A stretch of 64,000 nt of DNA from Flavobacterium sp. AED. Lineage in GTDB: Bacteria; Bacteroidota; Bacteroidia; Flavobacteriales; Flavobacteriaceae. The DNA lies in the NCBI RefSeq assembly GCF_000812945.1, contig NZ_JSYM01000001.1:1054001-1118000 (forward strand). The letters run 5' to 3'. Of the stretch, positions 1 through 8,700 are shown one piece after another. The position numbers and the translations under genes are program-made. The notes under the pieces are model-generated. The model was not told where the DNA came from and searched no databases. It saw nothing but the letters and a program-made list of their open reading frames with translations. Within the stretch, counting starts at the first letter, position 1. Each line of letters begins with the position of its first letter.

Positions 1-1123
1 TTATTGGATAATGAACAAACGTTCCCAAAACCTCTTCTTCAATTTCTTTGGTCATTTCGTCTACTTTGTAACGAATGTTTTGCCATTCGTACTTTTCGAC
101 TTCTATCGTTTTGTTTTCTTCTGGAAAATGAACCAAAATTTCATGACTGGAAAGCGATTTGATAACGCCCATTTTTCCGTTGAAATAATTTTTATCAAAG
201 GATAAATCGTTTTTGACAAACATGATTTGTGCGCCCACTTTCAACTGCAACTGTTCTTCCACCGGAAAAATTTTCTCTGGAAAGTCACCCACAATTTCCG
301 GTTTATAAACCACCAATTTTCCCTCTAAATCTTCCAAAGCCTGCGCATTCATGGAATCCGCTTTATTATTATGTGTAGTTAAAGTAATATATCCTTTATT
401 CGCTTTTAAATCAAAATCCGGTTTTACGTATTGATTTAAAGTTTGAATATCTTCTTGAGAAATTTGGTTGTTTCGCAGGTTGTTTAAAACCGCAATAAAA
501 GTATCATCGGTCTGGCGAAAAATCTTGGATAATTCAATGTATAACGGTGGATTTTGCTGCACGACATGCGAATGGAAAAAGAATTTTCCTTTGTAATATG
601 TTTTTAGCGTTCTCCATTCTTCATCCCGAATTACCGGTGGCAATTGTAATAAATCACCAATAAACAATACTTGAACGCCACCGAAAGGGGTACTTTTTTT
701 ACGGACGGTTTGCATCATATAATCCATTGCGTCCAGTAAATCAGCGCGAAGCATACTGACTTCATCAATTATCAACAATTCCATATTGCGGATTACGGAT
801 TTCTTCAAACCACTCATTTTGAAATGCCTGCGCAAAGTGGCTTTAGTTTCAAATTTGGTGCTTTCAGAAAATTGAGGGGAAGAATTATCAGGAATAAATC
901 CTCCAAACGGCAACTGAAACATAGAATGTATCGTTACACCGCCCGCATTTAACGCGGCAATTCCCGTAGGAGCAACAACAACGGTATTCTTGTGCGTAGT
1001 TTGGATAATTTCGCGTAAAAGGGTGGTTTTTCCAGTTCCTGCTTTTCCGGTAAGGAAAACGGATCGATGGGTTTGATTGATGAATCGTAAGGTGTAGGCG
1101 GCGGCTTCAGAAATTGTTTGCAT
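1..1123 (-). CDS. Pif1-like AAA helicase, 3' part beyond window
   Basis: The reading frame starts at an ATG at 1123 and runs off the left edge, so about 374 N-terminal residues are visible and the C-terminus is missing. Residues 26-34 form a Walker A loop (GKAGTGKTT), followed by APTGIAALNAGG, a typical helicase motif Ia of the Pif1/RecD2 superfamily 1B. A Walker B motif (LLIIDEVSML) lies near residue 117 and a GDLLQLPPV motif follows. The family unwinds DNA in the 5'-3' direction using ATP. In Bacteroidota such proteins often carry an extra C-terminal domain, which cannot be seen here. The N-terminal fold is secure; the cellular role (repair, recombination or G-quadruplex processing) is inferred from the family only. 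Confidence 0.85.
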   Translation of the reverse strand, partial: MQTISEAAAYTLRFINQTHRSVFLTGKAGTGKTTLLREIIQTTHKNTVVVAPTGIAALNAGGVTIHSMFQLPFGGFIPDNSSPQFSESTKFETKATLRRHFKMSGLKKSVIRNMELLIIDEVSMLRADLLDAMDYMMQTVRKKSTPFGGVQVLFIGDLLQLPPVIRDEEWRTLKTYYKGKFFFHSHVVQQNPPLYIELSKIFRQTDDTFIAVLNNLRNNQISQEDIQTLNQYVKPDFDLKANKGYITLTTHNNKADSMNAQALEDLEGKLVVYKPEIVGDFPEKIFPVEEQLQLKVGAQIMFVKNDLSFDKNYFNGKMGVIKSLSSHEILVHFPEENKTIEVEKYEWQNIRYKVDEMTKEIEEEVLGTFVHYPI

Positions 1124-1216
1124 TAGGCGTATATATATATAAAGCTAAAGTATTGAAAATAGGATTCATATTTTAATTTTTGGAAGACAATTTATATCTT
1201 GATTCCACTATTTTTT

Positions 1217-1350
1217 AGCCCCTATAGCAGCGGAAATCCTTGAGATTTAGAAAGTGAATTTTTCTAGCCGGAAAAGAGCGACCGCAGGAAGCTCCTTTTA
1301 TGGGTAAGAAAAAACGCTTTCTAAACGAGAGATTGAAGCGAATAGCGGGA
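1217..1350 (+). repeat. interspersed intergenic repeat, copy 1
   Basis: This stretch begins AGCCCCTATAGCAGCGG and ends GAAGCGAATAGCGGGA. Its two ends closely match the ends of the element at 59058-59153 on the opposite strand. Between the ends, 1246-1256 pairs with 1315-1325 over 11 base pairs with one G-T wobble, giving a long stem with a variable apical part. It lies between two minus-strand genes and contains no reading frame. The conserved ends with a variable stem suggest a dispersed palindromic element or structured RNA; the function is unknown. Confidence 0.6.
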
Positions 1351-1365
1351 AATTGCTTCAAAAAA

Positions 1366-1399
1366 AATGCCTTCAATCTAAATTTTAGACGAAGGCATT
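1366..1399 (-). terminator. terminator of the OmpH-like gene
   Basis: AATGCCTTC (1366-1374) pairs with GAAGGCATT (1391-1399), and an inner TCTAAA/TTTAGA pairing extends the hairpin. Read on the minus strand it is followed by a run of T residues. It sits 22 bases past the stop codon of the OmpH-like gene. Confidence 0.8.
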
Positions 1400-1420
1400 G
1401 ATTTGAATTAATATAAAAAA

Positions 1421-1981
1421 TTATTTTTTAGCTTCTTCTTTTGGAGTTGCAGATTTGTATTTGTCGTTCAATTCTTTAATGATTTCTTTTGTGATATCAT
1501 ATTTGTCTTCAGCATACAAAATTGAAGCAGCATCCCCTGTTCCGTAGATATAAGAGTATCCTTTTTCTTTACCGTAGGTTTTGATGAATTTTTTTACACC
1601 GCTAACCAACGAATCCATTTCTTTTCCGCTTTCTTGTTGCAACTCTTGTGCTAATTGTTGTTGTGCAGCACCTAATTGTTGCTCTCTTTTTTGCAATTCA
1701 GCTCCTTTTTGTTGTGCCCAAGCTTGACCGTTAGCCTGCGCTTGTGCTTGAAAACCTGCTGCTTCTTGCTTGAAACGATTAATTTCAGCTTCTAGCTGTC
1801 TTCCTTTCTCTTCTGATTTAGCTTTATATTTTGCTTCTAGATCTTTTGCTTCTGTATATTCTTTCATCAACACTGAAGTATCTACGTAAGCGGTTTTTAC
1901 TTCCTTAACTTCCGCTGCTGGTTTGTTACAAGATACAATTGAAATTGAAAGTGCGATAATTACTAATGCTATTTTACTCAT
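1421..1981 (-). CDS. OmpH/Skp-family periplasmic chaperone, lipoprotein
   Basis: The 186-residue product starts with a lipoprotein signal peptide; the lipobox Cys is residue 18 (SISIVSC). The region from about residue 28 to 140 is rich in Glu, Lys, Gln and Ala, fitting the long helical arms of OmpH/Skp chaperones that shepherd outer-membrane proteins through the periplasm. The frame is open 15 codons further upstream (to 2026), but the start at 1981 places the signal peptide at the N-terminus and is preferred. A lipid anchor is unusual for classical Skp; here it would tether the protein to a membrane. It is a single gene with its own terminator, separated from the upstream methyltransferase by about 290 bases in which I see nothing. 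Confidence 0.8.
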   Translation of the reverse strand: MSKIALVIIALSISIVSCNKPAAEVKEVKTAYVDTSVLMKEYTEAKDLEAKYKAKSEEKGRQLEAEINRFKQEAAGFQAQAQANGQAWAQQKGAELQKREQQLGAAQQQLAQELQQESGKEMDSLVSGVKKFIKTYGKEKGYSYIYGTGDAASILYAEDKYDITKEIIKELNDKYKSATPKEEAKK

Positions 1982-2270
1982 ATTTTTAAAATTTCTTTTT
2001 TGGTATTCGTGAATCTTCGATTTCATTTTGGTGAATTTCTAGTTTTAAGTATTGGTGACAAAAATATAAAAAAATAGATAGCATTGACATAAAGTTTGAA
2101 AAATGCAAAATATTTATGATATAAGATTTTATTATTATAATTGATAAATGTATAATTTGAGACTATCAAAAACGGACTTCATATCTTTTAAATAAACAAA
2201 TTAGTTTAAAAATCCAACAAAGACTTCGAATCACTTGAAAAACGTCGCTTAAATGTGTTTAAAATGCTTT

Positions 2271-3122
2271 TTAGTTGTTTTTTAGGATGTAAATGTGCGA
2301 AGAATACTCAAAATCACTCTTCGCCTCCCAATTGGATTGTAACCCAACAAAAAAGGCTTTTATGAAATTCATTTTCCCTGTTTTATATTTTTCTGAAAGC
2401 AGGCTCACATAAAAAGAATCAAATTTCATAGGAAGCACTTTTACCAATTTCATTTCCTCTTTTTCGAAAAGCATTTTTATTGCCTTTTTCGAAAAATGCC
2501 AAAAATGAATTGGCACATCATAAGCCGCCCAAAACTTCCCGTAATATTTTGCGTCGAAAGATTTGAAGTTTGGAACCGCTATTATTAAAGATCCGTTTGG
2601 TTTTAATAATCTTTTTAATTCTTTTAGTTGCTCGTCTAAATCAGGAACGTGTTCTAGAACATGCCACATCGAAATGACGTCAAAAGAATGACTTTCTAAT
2701 TCGCTCGTTTCACCAACGAATGAAACACCTTTCTGTTTTGCAATCGCTTTAGCTTTATCACTTGGCTCCACTCCTATGGTATGCCAACCGTTTTCTTTGG
2801 CCACCGATAAAAAATCTCCTGTTCCTGCGCCAATATCTAAAATACTTCCTTTACTGGGTTGTAGTGAATTAATTAAATTCAGTTTGTTTTTTAACGCTAT
2901 GCTTTTTACAAAATGATATGCTTTTTCAAACAAGGAACGTTTACTATCCGTATGGGAAATATAATCCACACTTTCGTAATACTTTCCTAAATTTTCTAAA
3001 CTGGGTTGCGGATACGTGATTAACATATCCAACTCTTCGTCCTGATATAAATCAAATGTTTCTTGAGAAACGGAATAATCTTTAACGGTTAAAAAATGCT
3101 TTTTGTTTGAAATATCCATCAA
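2271..3122 (-). CDS. class I SAM-dependent methyltransferase
   Basis: The 283-residue protein has a methyltransferase-11/23-type Rossmann domain from about residue 90 to 200. Motif I is LDIGAGTGDFL, an acidic residue follows in GVEPSDKA, and the post-motif WHVLEHVPDLDEQL is typical of the family. The N-terminal 80 residues (LDMLITYPQPSLENLGKYY) resemble the N-terminal part of methyltransferases that act on sugars or small metabolites. The substrate cannot be read from the sequence. It stands alone between the OmpH-like gene and the mnmG terminator. A second Met directly after the first makes the exact start ambiguous by one codon. Confidence 0.85.
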   Translation of the reverse strand: MMDISNKKHFLTVKDYSVSQETFDLYQDEELDMLITYPQPSLENLGKYYESVDYISHTDSKRSLFEKAYHFVKSIALKNKLNLINSLQPSKGSILDIGAGTGDFLSVAKENGWHTIGVEPSDKAKAIAKQKGVSFVGETSELESHSFDVISMWHVLEHVPDLDEQLKELKRLLKPNGSLIIAVPNFKSFDAKYYGKFWAAYDVPIHFWHFSKKAIKMLFEKEEMKLVKVLPMKFDSFYVSLLSEKYKTGKMNFIKAFFVGLQSNWEAKSDFEYSSHIYILKNN

Positions 3123-3155
3123 TTAATACTGCTTTTAAATTTTATTTTTAAACTA

Positions 3156-3189
3156 AACCCTGAAAGTATACTTTGATACTTTCAGGGTT
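3156..3189. terminator. bidirectional terminator downstream of mnmG
   Basis: A perfect 14-bp inverted repeat (AACCCTGAAAGTAT at 3156-3169 with its complement at 3176-3189) surrounds a 6-base loop. It is flanked by A/T runs and lies between the mnmG stop and the start of the next minus-strand gene. Confidence 0.75.
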
Positions 3190-3238
3190 GAAATTATTTA
3201 TTTTGTGATTCTTCAAGTATAGCAAGACTTTACACCAT

Positions 3239-3254
3239 AGTTTCACGTGGAACA
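3239..3254. promoter_or_regulatory. parS-like ParB-binding site 1
   Basis: The site reads AGTTTCACGTGGAACA, centred on CACGTG. It matches the bacterial parS consensus TGTTNCACGTGAAACA at 14 of 16 positions, and its central 14 bases differ from a perfect palindrome at only one pair. It is intergenic, 23 bases past the mnmG stop. Confidence 0.75.
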
Positions 3255-3276
3255 AATTAATTTAAGATTATAGATC

Positions 3277-5148
3277 TTATCGTCCCATATAAATCAACAG
3301 CACCGAAACATCACTTGGTGAAACACCACTAATCCTTGATGCTTGAGAAATGGTTACCGGGCGAATCTTGCTTAATTTTTGTTTCGCTTCAATTGACATT
3401 GATTTGATTTTATTGTAATCAAAATTCTCAGGAATTTTCACATCTTCCAAACGAGTCAATTTATCTGCGTTGTTTCTTTCCTTTTCAATATAACCGGAAT
3501 ACTTCACTTGAATTTCGGCTTGTTCTAAAATTTCCTGATCCAAATCGTTCTCCGCAACATAATCAGCTACTTTCTCAAACTTCATGATGTCTTCCAAATC
3601 AATTTGTGGACGGGAAAAAACTTTGAACATCTTATCACCCTGAGTAATCAAAGCAGTGCCTTTTGATTCTAAAATTGGATTTGCTTCTGCAATCGAAACA
3701 CTCGTTTCTTTGAAGAAAGCCACCATTTTTTCTGATTCATTTAGTTTGTGTTCCATTCTGCGCAAACGTGCTTCAGAAGCCAAACCAATTTCATGCGACA
3801 TTGGTGTTAATCTAAAATCAGCATTGTCTTGACGAAGCAATGTTCTGTATTCTGCACGAGAAGTGAACATTCTATAAGGCTCTTCTGTTCCTTTAGTAAT
3901 TAAGTCATCAATTAAAACTCCAATATACGCTTCGTCTCTTTTTAAAATTAACGGTGCTTTTTCATGTACTTTTAAATGCGCATTTATTCCAGCCATCAAT
4001 CCTTGAGAAGCTGCTTCTTCATAACCTGTTGTTCCGTTTATTTGTCCGGCGAAATATAATCCTTCAACAAGCTTTGTTTCCAAAGTATGTTTCAATTGTG
4101 TCGGCGGGAAATAATCGTATTCGATTGCATATCCCGGACGAAAGAATTTCACTTTTTCAAAACCTACAACAGAACGCAACGCTTTAAATTGAATATCCTC
4201 AGGCAGCGAAGTTGAAAAACCATTTACATAAACCTCACACGTATTCCATCCTTCCGGCTCTACAAATAATTGGTGTCTTTCTTTATCAGCAAAACGATTA
4301 ATTTTATCTTCAATTGACGGACAATATCTTGGTCCAAGACTTTTTATTCTACCGTTAAACATCGGAGAACGATCAAAACCTTCTCTCAAAATATCGTGAA
4401 CTTCAAGAGACGTATACGTCATGTGACATGATTTTTGAACAACCAACGGTGATGTTACATCTGAATATGAAAATTTATCTGGTTTAGCATCTCCTTTTTC
4501 CTCGTTCATTTTCGAATAATCCAAAGAACGTCCATCCACTCTTGGAGGCGTTCCTGTTTTCATTCTTCCTGCTTGAAAACCGGCATTCACTAAATCTTCG
4601 GTAATTCCATAAGCAGCACTCTCGCCTGCTCTTCCACCACCAAATTGTTTTTCGCCAATATGAATCAAACCGTTCAAGAAAGTTCCATTTGTCAAAACAA
4701 CCGATTTAGATCGAATCTCAACTCCTAAAGAAGTGCGAATCCCTTTAATTTTTCCGTTTTCAATAATCAAACCTTTCACCATCTCCTGGTAAAAATCAAG
4801 ATTTGGAGTTCCTTCCAACATCATTCTCCACTCCTCAGCAAAACGCATACGGTCACTTTGAACACGCGGTGACCACATCGCAGGTCCTTTGGACTTGTTC
4901 AGCATCTTGAACTGAATAGCAGTTCTGTCTGAAACAATTCCGGAGTACCCTCCCAATGCATCAATCTCGCGCACAATTTGTCCTTTGGCAATTCCACCCA
5001 TCGCAGGGTTGCATGACATCTGGGCTATATTCTGCAAGCTCATTGTTACCAATAAGGTTTTCGAACCCAAATTTGCAGCAGCGGCAGCAGCCTCAGAACC
5101 GGCATGTCCCGCGCCAACAACTATCACATCATATTCATCTAGAAACAT
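3277..5148 (-). CDS. mnmG: tRNA U34 carboxymethylaminomethyl-modifying enzyme MnmG (GidA)
   Basis: The 623-residue product has the family's full length. The N-terminus carries the FAD-binding motif VVGAGHAGSEAA (residues 10-21), followed by the GidA signature GGIAKGQIVREIDALGG and a second GidA block near residue 270-290 (GPRYCPSIEDKI). The C-terminus (SGVSPSDVSVLLIYM) is the MnmE-interacting helical end. With MnmE it installs the cmnm5 modification on wobble uridine of several tRNAs, using FAD and methylenetetrahydrofolate. It follows ybeY and DUF4175 on the minus strand, with three parS-like palindromes just upstream and one downstream. gidA is often located near the replication origin. Confidence 0.98.
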   Translation of the reverse strand: MFLDEYDVIVVGAGHAGSEAAAAAANLGSKTLLVTMSLQNIAQMSCNPAMGGIAKGQIVREIDALGGYSGIVSDRTAIQFKMLNKSKGPAMWSPRVQSDRMRFAEEWRMMLEGTPNLDFYQEMVKGLIIENGKIKGIRTSLGVEIRSKSVVLTNGTFLNGLIHIGEKQFGGGRAGESAAYGITEDLVNAGFQAGRMKTGTPPRVDGRSLDYSKMNEEKGDAKPDKFSYSDVTSPLVVQKSCHMTYTSLEVHDILREGFDRSPMFNGRIKSLGPRYCPSIEDKINRFADKERHQLFVEPEGWNTCEVYVNGFSTSLPEDIQFKALRSVVGFEKVKFFRPGYAIEYDYFPPTQLKHTLETKLVEGLYFAGQINGTTGYEEAASQGLMAGINAHLKVHEKAPLILKRDEAYIGVLIDDLITKGTEEPYRMFTSRAEYRTLLRQDNADFRLTPMSHEIGLASEARLRRMEHKLNESEKMVAFFKETSVSIAEANPILESKGTALITQGDKMFKVFSRPQIDLEDIMKFEKVADYVAENDLDQEILEQAEIQVKYSGYIEKERNNADKLTRLEDVKIPENFDYNKIKSMSIEAKQKLSKIRPVTISQASRISGVSPSDVSVLLIYMGR

Positions 5149-5213
5149 CTTCTTGTATGATTTAATCCTTCAATTATATTCCGGATTGTAATTTTGAAAT
5201 CTATTTTTTGTAT

Positions 5214-5229
5214 TGTTCCACGTGAAACA
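5214..5229. promoter_or_regulatory. parS-like ParB-binding site 2
   Basis: TGTTCCACGTGAAACA matches the Bacillus-type parS consensus at every position. It lies in the short gap between mnmG and ybeY. Confidence 0.88.
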
Positions 5230-5259
5230 TTGCATTATCAATCCTGCCAACTATAAAAA

Positions 5260-5275
5260 TGTTCCACGTGAAACA
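5260..5275. promoter_or_regulatory. parS-like ParB-binding site 3
   Basis: This is an identical second copy of TGTTCCACGTGAAACA, 46 bases from site 2, in the same mnmG-ybeY gap. Two identical 16-mers so close together argue strongly against chance. Confidence 0.88.
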
Positions 5276-5301
5276 CTTGGGCTTTCGACATCAAAACAAG
5301 A

Positions 5302-5721
5302 CTACTGTTCCACGTGGAACAGCGCTAATTTTTCATCTTCTTTACTGCGCATTAAAAGTTCATCAGCTTCACCTTTGTCTTTGTATCCACAGTAGTGTAA
5401 AACACCGTGAACTAAAACACGCTTCAATTCATCTTCAAAAGGAACGTTGAAATCGACAGCATTGTCTTTTACTCTTTCGATAGAAACAAAAACATCGCCA
5501 CTTAACTCATTCCCCATCGTGTAGTCAAAACTAATAATATCAGTTAATGTGTCGTGATTAAGATATTCCAGATTGATTTTATGCAAATACTCATCGTCGC
5601 AAAAGATGTAGTTTATCTCTCCCTCTTTCTTGTTTTCTGAAGTAATAACATTAGACAACCACAAAGCAACAGCTTCTTCGTTGTCTAAATTAAAGTCGGT
5701 TTCGTAATTAAAATTGATCAT
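5302..5721 (-). CDS. ybeY: rRNA maturation endoribonuclease YbeY
   Basis: The 139-residue protein is a UPF0054/YbeY metal-dependent RNase involved in 16S rRNA 3'-end maturation and ribosome quality control. The family motif appears as HGVLHYCGYKDK near residue 107. The first two His ligands are present, but the third position (His in E. coli) is Asp, which I recall as common in Bacteroidota. The start codon overlaps the stop of DUF4175 by 4 bases, so the two are translationally coupled. The last residues (LFHVEQ) are encoded by a parS-like palindrome that ends the gene. Confidence 0.93.
   Translation of the reverse strand: MINFNYETDFNLDNEEAVALWLSNVITSENKKEGEINYIFCDDEYLHKINLEYLNHDTLTDIISFDYTMGNELSGDVFVSIERVKDNAVDFNVPFEDELKRVLVHGVLHYCGYKDKGEADELLMRSKEDEKLALFHVEQ
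5306..5321. promoter_or_regulatory. parS-like ParB-binding site 4, inside the ybeY 3' end
   Basis: TGTTCCACGTGGAACA is a perfect 16-base palindrome and a close parS match. It lies within the final codons of ybeY and encodes part of LFHVEQ. Confidence 0.82.
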
Positions 5722-8700
5722 TTTTTATTAAAATATTCTTGAACCTTTTGATTAAAATTCGAGCGCAAAGGTAAGGATTGTCTATTTAATATTTCTATGC
5801 TATTCAAATAATCTAATAAAGCAGCTGGCAGTGCATTAGATTGATTATTAAACTCCTTTTTATTCGTTTCTGATTGGCGTTTATTTTCTTCCCCTTGTTG
5901 CTGTAAAGCAGTATTCAATTTTAATAATTCCTGCTTCACATTTAGAATCTTCTGAAGCGTTTCGTTTTTAAATCCCTTGTTTAATAATTGCTTTTCGATT
6001 TGCTTCATTTGTTCCAAAGCACTTTGTCCATTACCGCCCAACCCATGTTTATTAAGTTCGTTTTGCAAAGACTCTCGCAACTGTTTTTGCTCTTTGTAAA
6101 TTTCCATTATGGATTGTGCATCACCTTCACCGTCGCCATCCTGACTTTCCCCTTTACCAGATTTCCCTTCTTTACCGCTTTCCCCTTTTGGACCATCACC
6201 CGGTTTTGGACCTTTTTTAATTCCCTCTTTCATCTTCTCTCCCAATCCTTCTTGTTTTTTTATAATGTCCGGCAATTGCATTCCCTGTCCTTGACCAGGT
6301 TTTGGCTTCCCAGAACCCATTCCAGACAATGACATTTGCATCGTGTTAAGCATATCGCTAAGCATGTCTGCCAATTTATTGGCGGCAGCTATCGAATATT
6401 GTTGATGAGATAATCCTTTAGGAACTAAAGCATCGGACAAACTCTCTAACGATTTATCAATATTGTAATGTACGTTGCCAATTTCTTTAGTTACGTCTTC
6501 GGCAATTATAGGGTTTCGTAAAGACATGGCAAACAAACTATCATCAACATGTTTGAACTGCTGTTTTAAATCCTGCTGGATTTTTATGTTTTTATTATAG
6601 CCTGGAGAACCGGCTTTATGTCCTTTGAACTGATTCATTAAATCTTCTTGTGATAAAGAAAAGGCTAACAAATTATCCAAAATTTGTCGCAACATAACCA
6701 CATCCTCTTGCAATTGCTCCTTCTCATTTCCTTCCAAAGTTTGTGCCATTTTTGCCGCCATCTCCTTCATCTTTTTGGCGGCACTTTTTTGATTTGGTTT
6801 AGCCTTCGCTTTATTGTCTTTCTTCAATTCTTCAGAAGCTTTCTTTAAATCTTCGTCGATACTTTTTTCTTTAGCGGTATCTTTAGGAAGATCTATTGGC
6901 GATTTTAATTCTTTATTTTCCTTTTCTAAATCTTTTAAATCTTCTTGAATCTTGTCAAAATCTGAATTGATATTTTCTTGTTTATCCAATTTGTTTTCCT
7001 TTTCATCATCGGATAATTTAACTTGCTTTTCAGAAAGCTTGTCCAGTTTATCACCTAATTGTTCCGCTTTCTTTTCTACATAATACTTCTTGGTCAACTC
7101 AACTAATTTTTCTAAATTTTTAATTTGATTTTTACTATTTTGTTTAAATTTATCTAACTTAGAAAGTAGTTCTTCGTTTTTAATTTTATCGTTCAATTCT
7201 TTTAATTCATCCAATAATTTTTGATTTTTATCCAAATCCTTATCCGCTTTATCCATTCGCTTTTGCAACTCTTCTTTTAGTTCGTCCTTTTTATCGGTTT
7301 TGAATTTATCTAAATTATCTTTCATTTTCTCCGCAAACTGTTTCATCATTTCATCTTGTTGCTTTTGGCGTTTGATGAAATCATTTACTTTTTGTTGGTC
7401 TTTAAATTCAAGGTTGTCTTTTTCTTTTCCCGTTTTTTGTATTTTTTCAATTTCGGCTATTTGCTTGTCTTGATTTTTTAAGGACTTCTCTAAACCATTA
7501 ATATTATCATTTTGCTGTTGTAAAACTTCATCTTCTTTCTCTTCGTCCGTAGAAACACGATTCGAGAAAACAGAAGATTTTGTACTTTTAAAATGATGAA
7601 TCATATCGTTGTCATACACTTCAAAATAATAATCATAGGACACTCCTTGTTCTACCGGAAGATTACTCGGGAAGGAAAATACAAATTGATCGACAGCTGC
7701 TTTTTTAACGGCGATTGTTCCACGTTTAGCAGTTTGTGGTTTGTTTCTTTCGTAATAGACAATCTGGAGTTTTGACAATCCATAATCATCGGAAATTTGT
7801 CCTAAAACATAGTTCCTTCCCACCTTCAAACTGTCTGGCGCATTGTTTACGGCAATCGCTGGAAACTGATCTTTGACAATGGTAAGCTGATAATTCAGTT
7901 TTTCGTAGTTTTTTATCTTATCATTCGAAGTAAGAATTTGATAATCTGTGTTTTGAAGTATATTTTTAGATAAAGTGAAGCTGTTTTCAGTTTTCGAAAA
8001 GGGAATATTAGACATTCCGTCAATCCAATCCACTTTTTGTGTCGCTTGTGTATCCATTTTCCAAGTTACACGCGTTCCTTCGGGAATGATGGCGTTACCA
8101 GTACCTTTGATTGTTTCCTGTTTTTTATTCAAGTAAGACGGAAAGTTCAATTGCATTTCAAAATTAGCTATCGACGGAACTGTAATCACTTTCAATTCAT
8201 AATCCGATGAAGAAACAGCATTGCCCTCCACGTGGAACAAAACAGCTTCAGAAGGTTTTAAAATTTTAAATTCAAACTCCCCTGCTTTTGTGTTTTCCAT
8301 AAAATAACTTTCATCCCCAATGAAAATCATGGCATTCTCAGGAACAACTTTACCTACTGTTTTAACTCGAAGTATAAAATCTTTTCCTTGTTCGGTTTGC
8401 AGGTTCGAATTCAAAACCACAAACTTAAAAGGAGCTGGCGGTAAAAAAGCCGAATTGAAATGCACCACTCTATTCAAACTTTGCGAAATCACATTACTGT
8501 TACCGGAGAAATAAAAGACGGCAAAAAACAAAATAGGAATTAGTGCTAACGGTAAATATTTCTGATTTGTATTGAAATTTATAGCATTGCCAAAAGGGAT
8601 TGGTTGCAACGAATTGGCTTTTTGTTCAATCGATGCGAGTAATAATTCAGATTTATTCTGATTATTATCCGAATCAACCAATTGCAGAAAATTCGTCAGC

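Noticed and set aside
4956..5395. Short plus-strand reading frames opposite mnmG and ybeY
   Set aside because: They are low-complexity shadows of the strong minus-strand genes and of the parS palindromes, with no recognisable domains or start signals.
7716..7731. Another parS-like sequence (TGTTCCACGTTTAGCA) in DUF4175
   Set aside because: Only the left half matches; the central CACGTG palindrome is broken, so it is probably a chance half-site.
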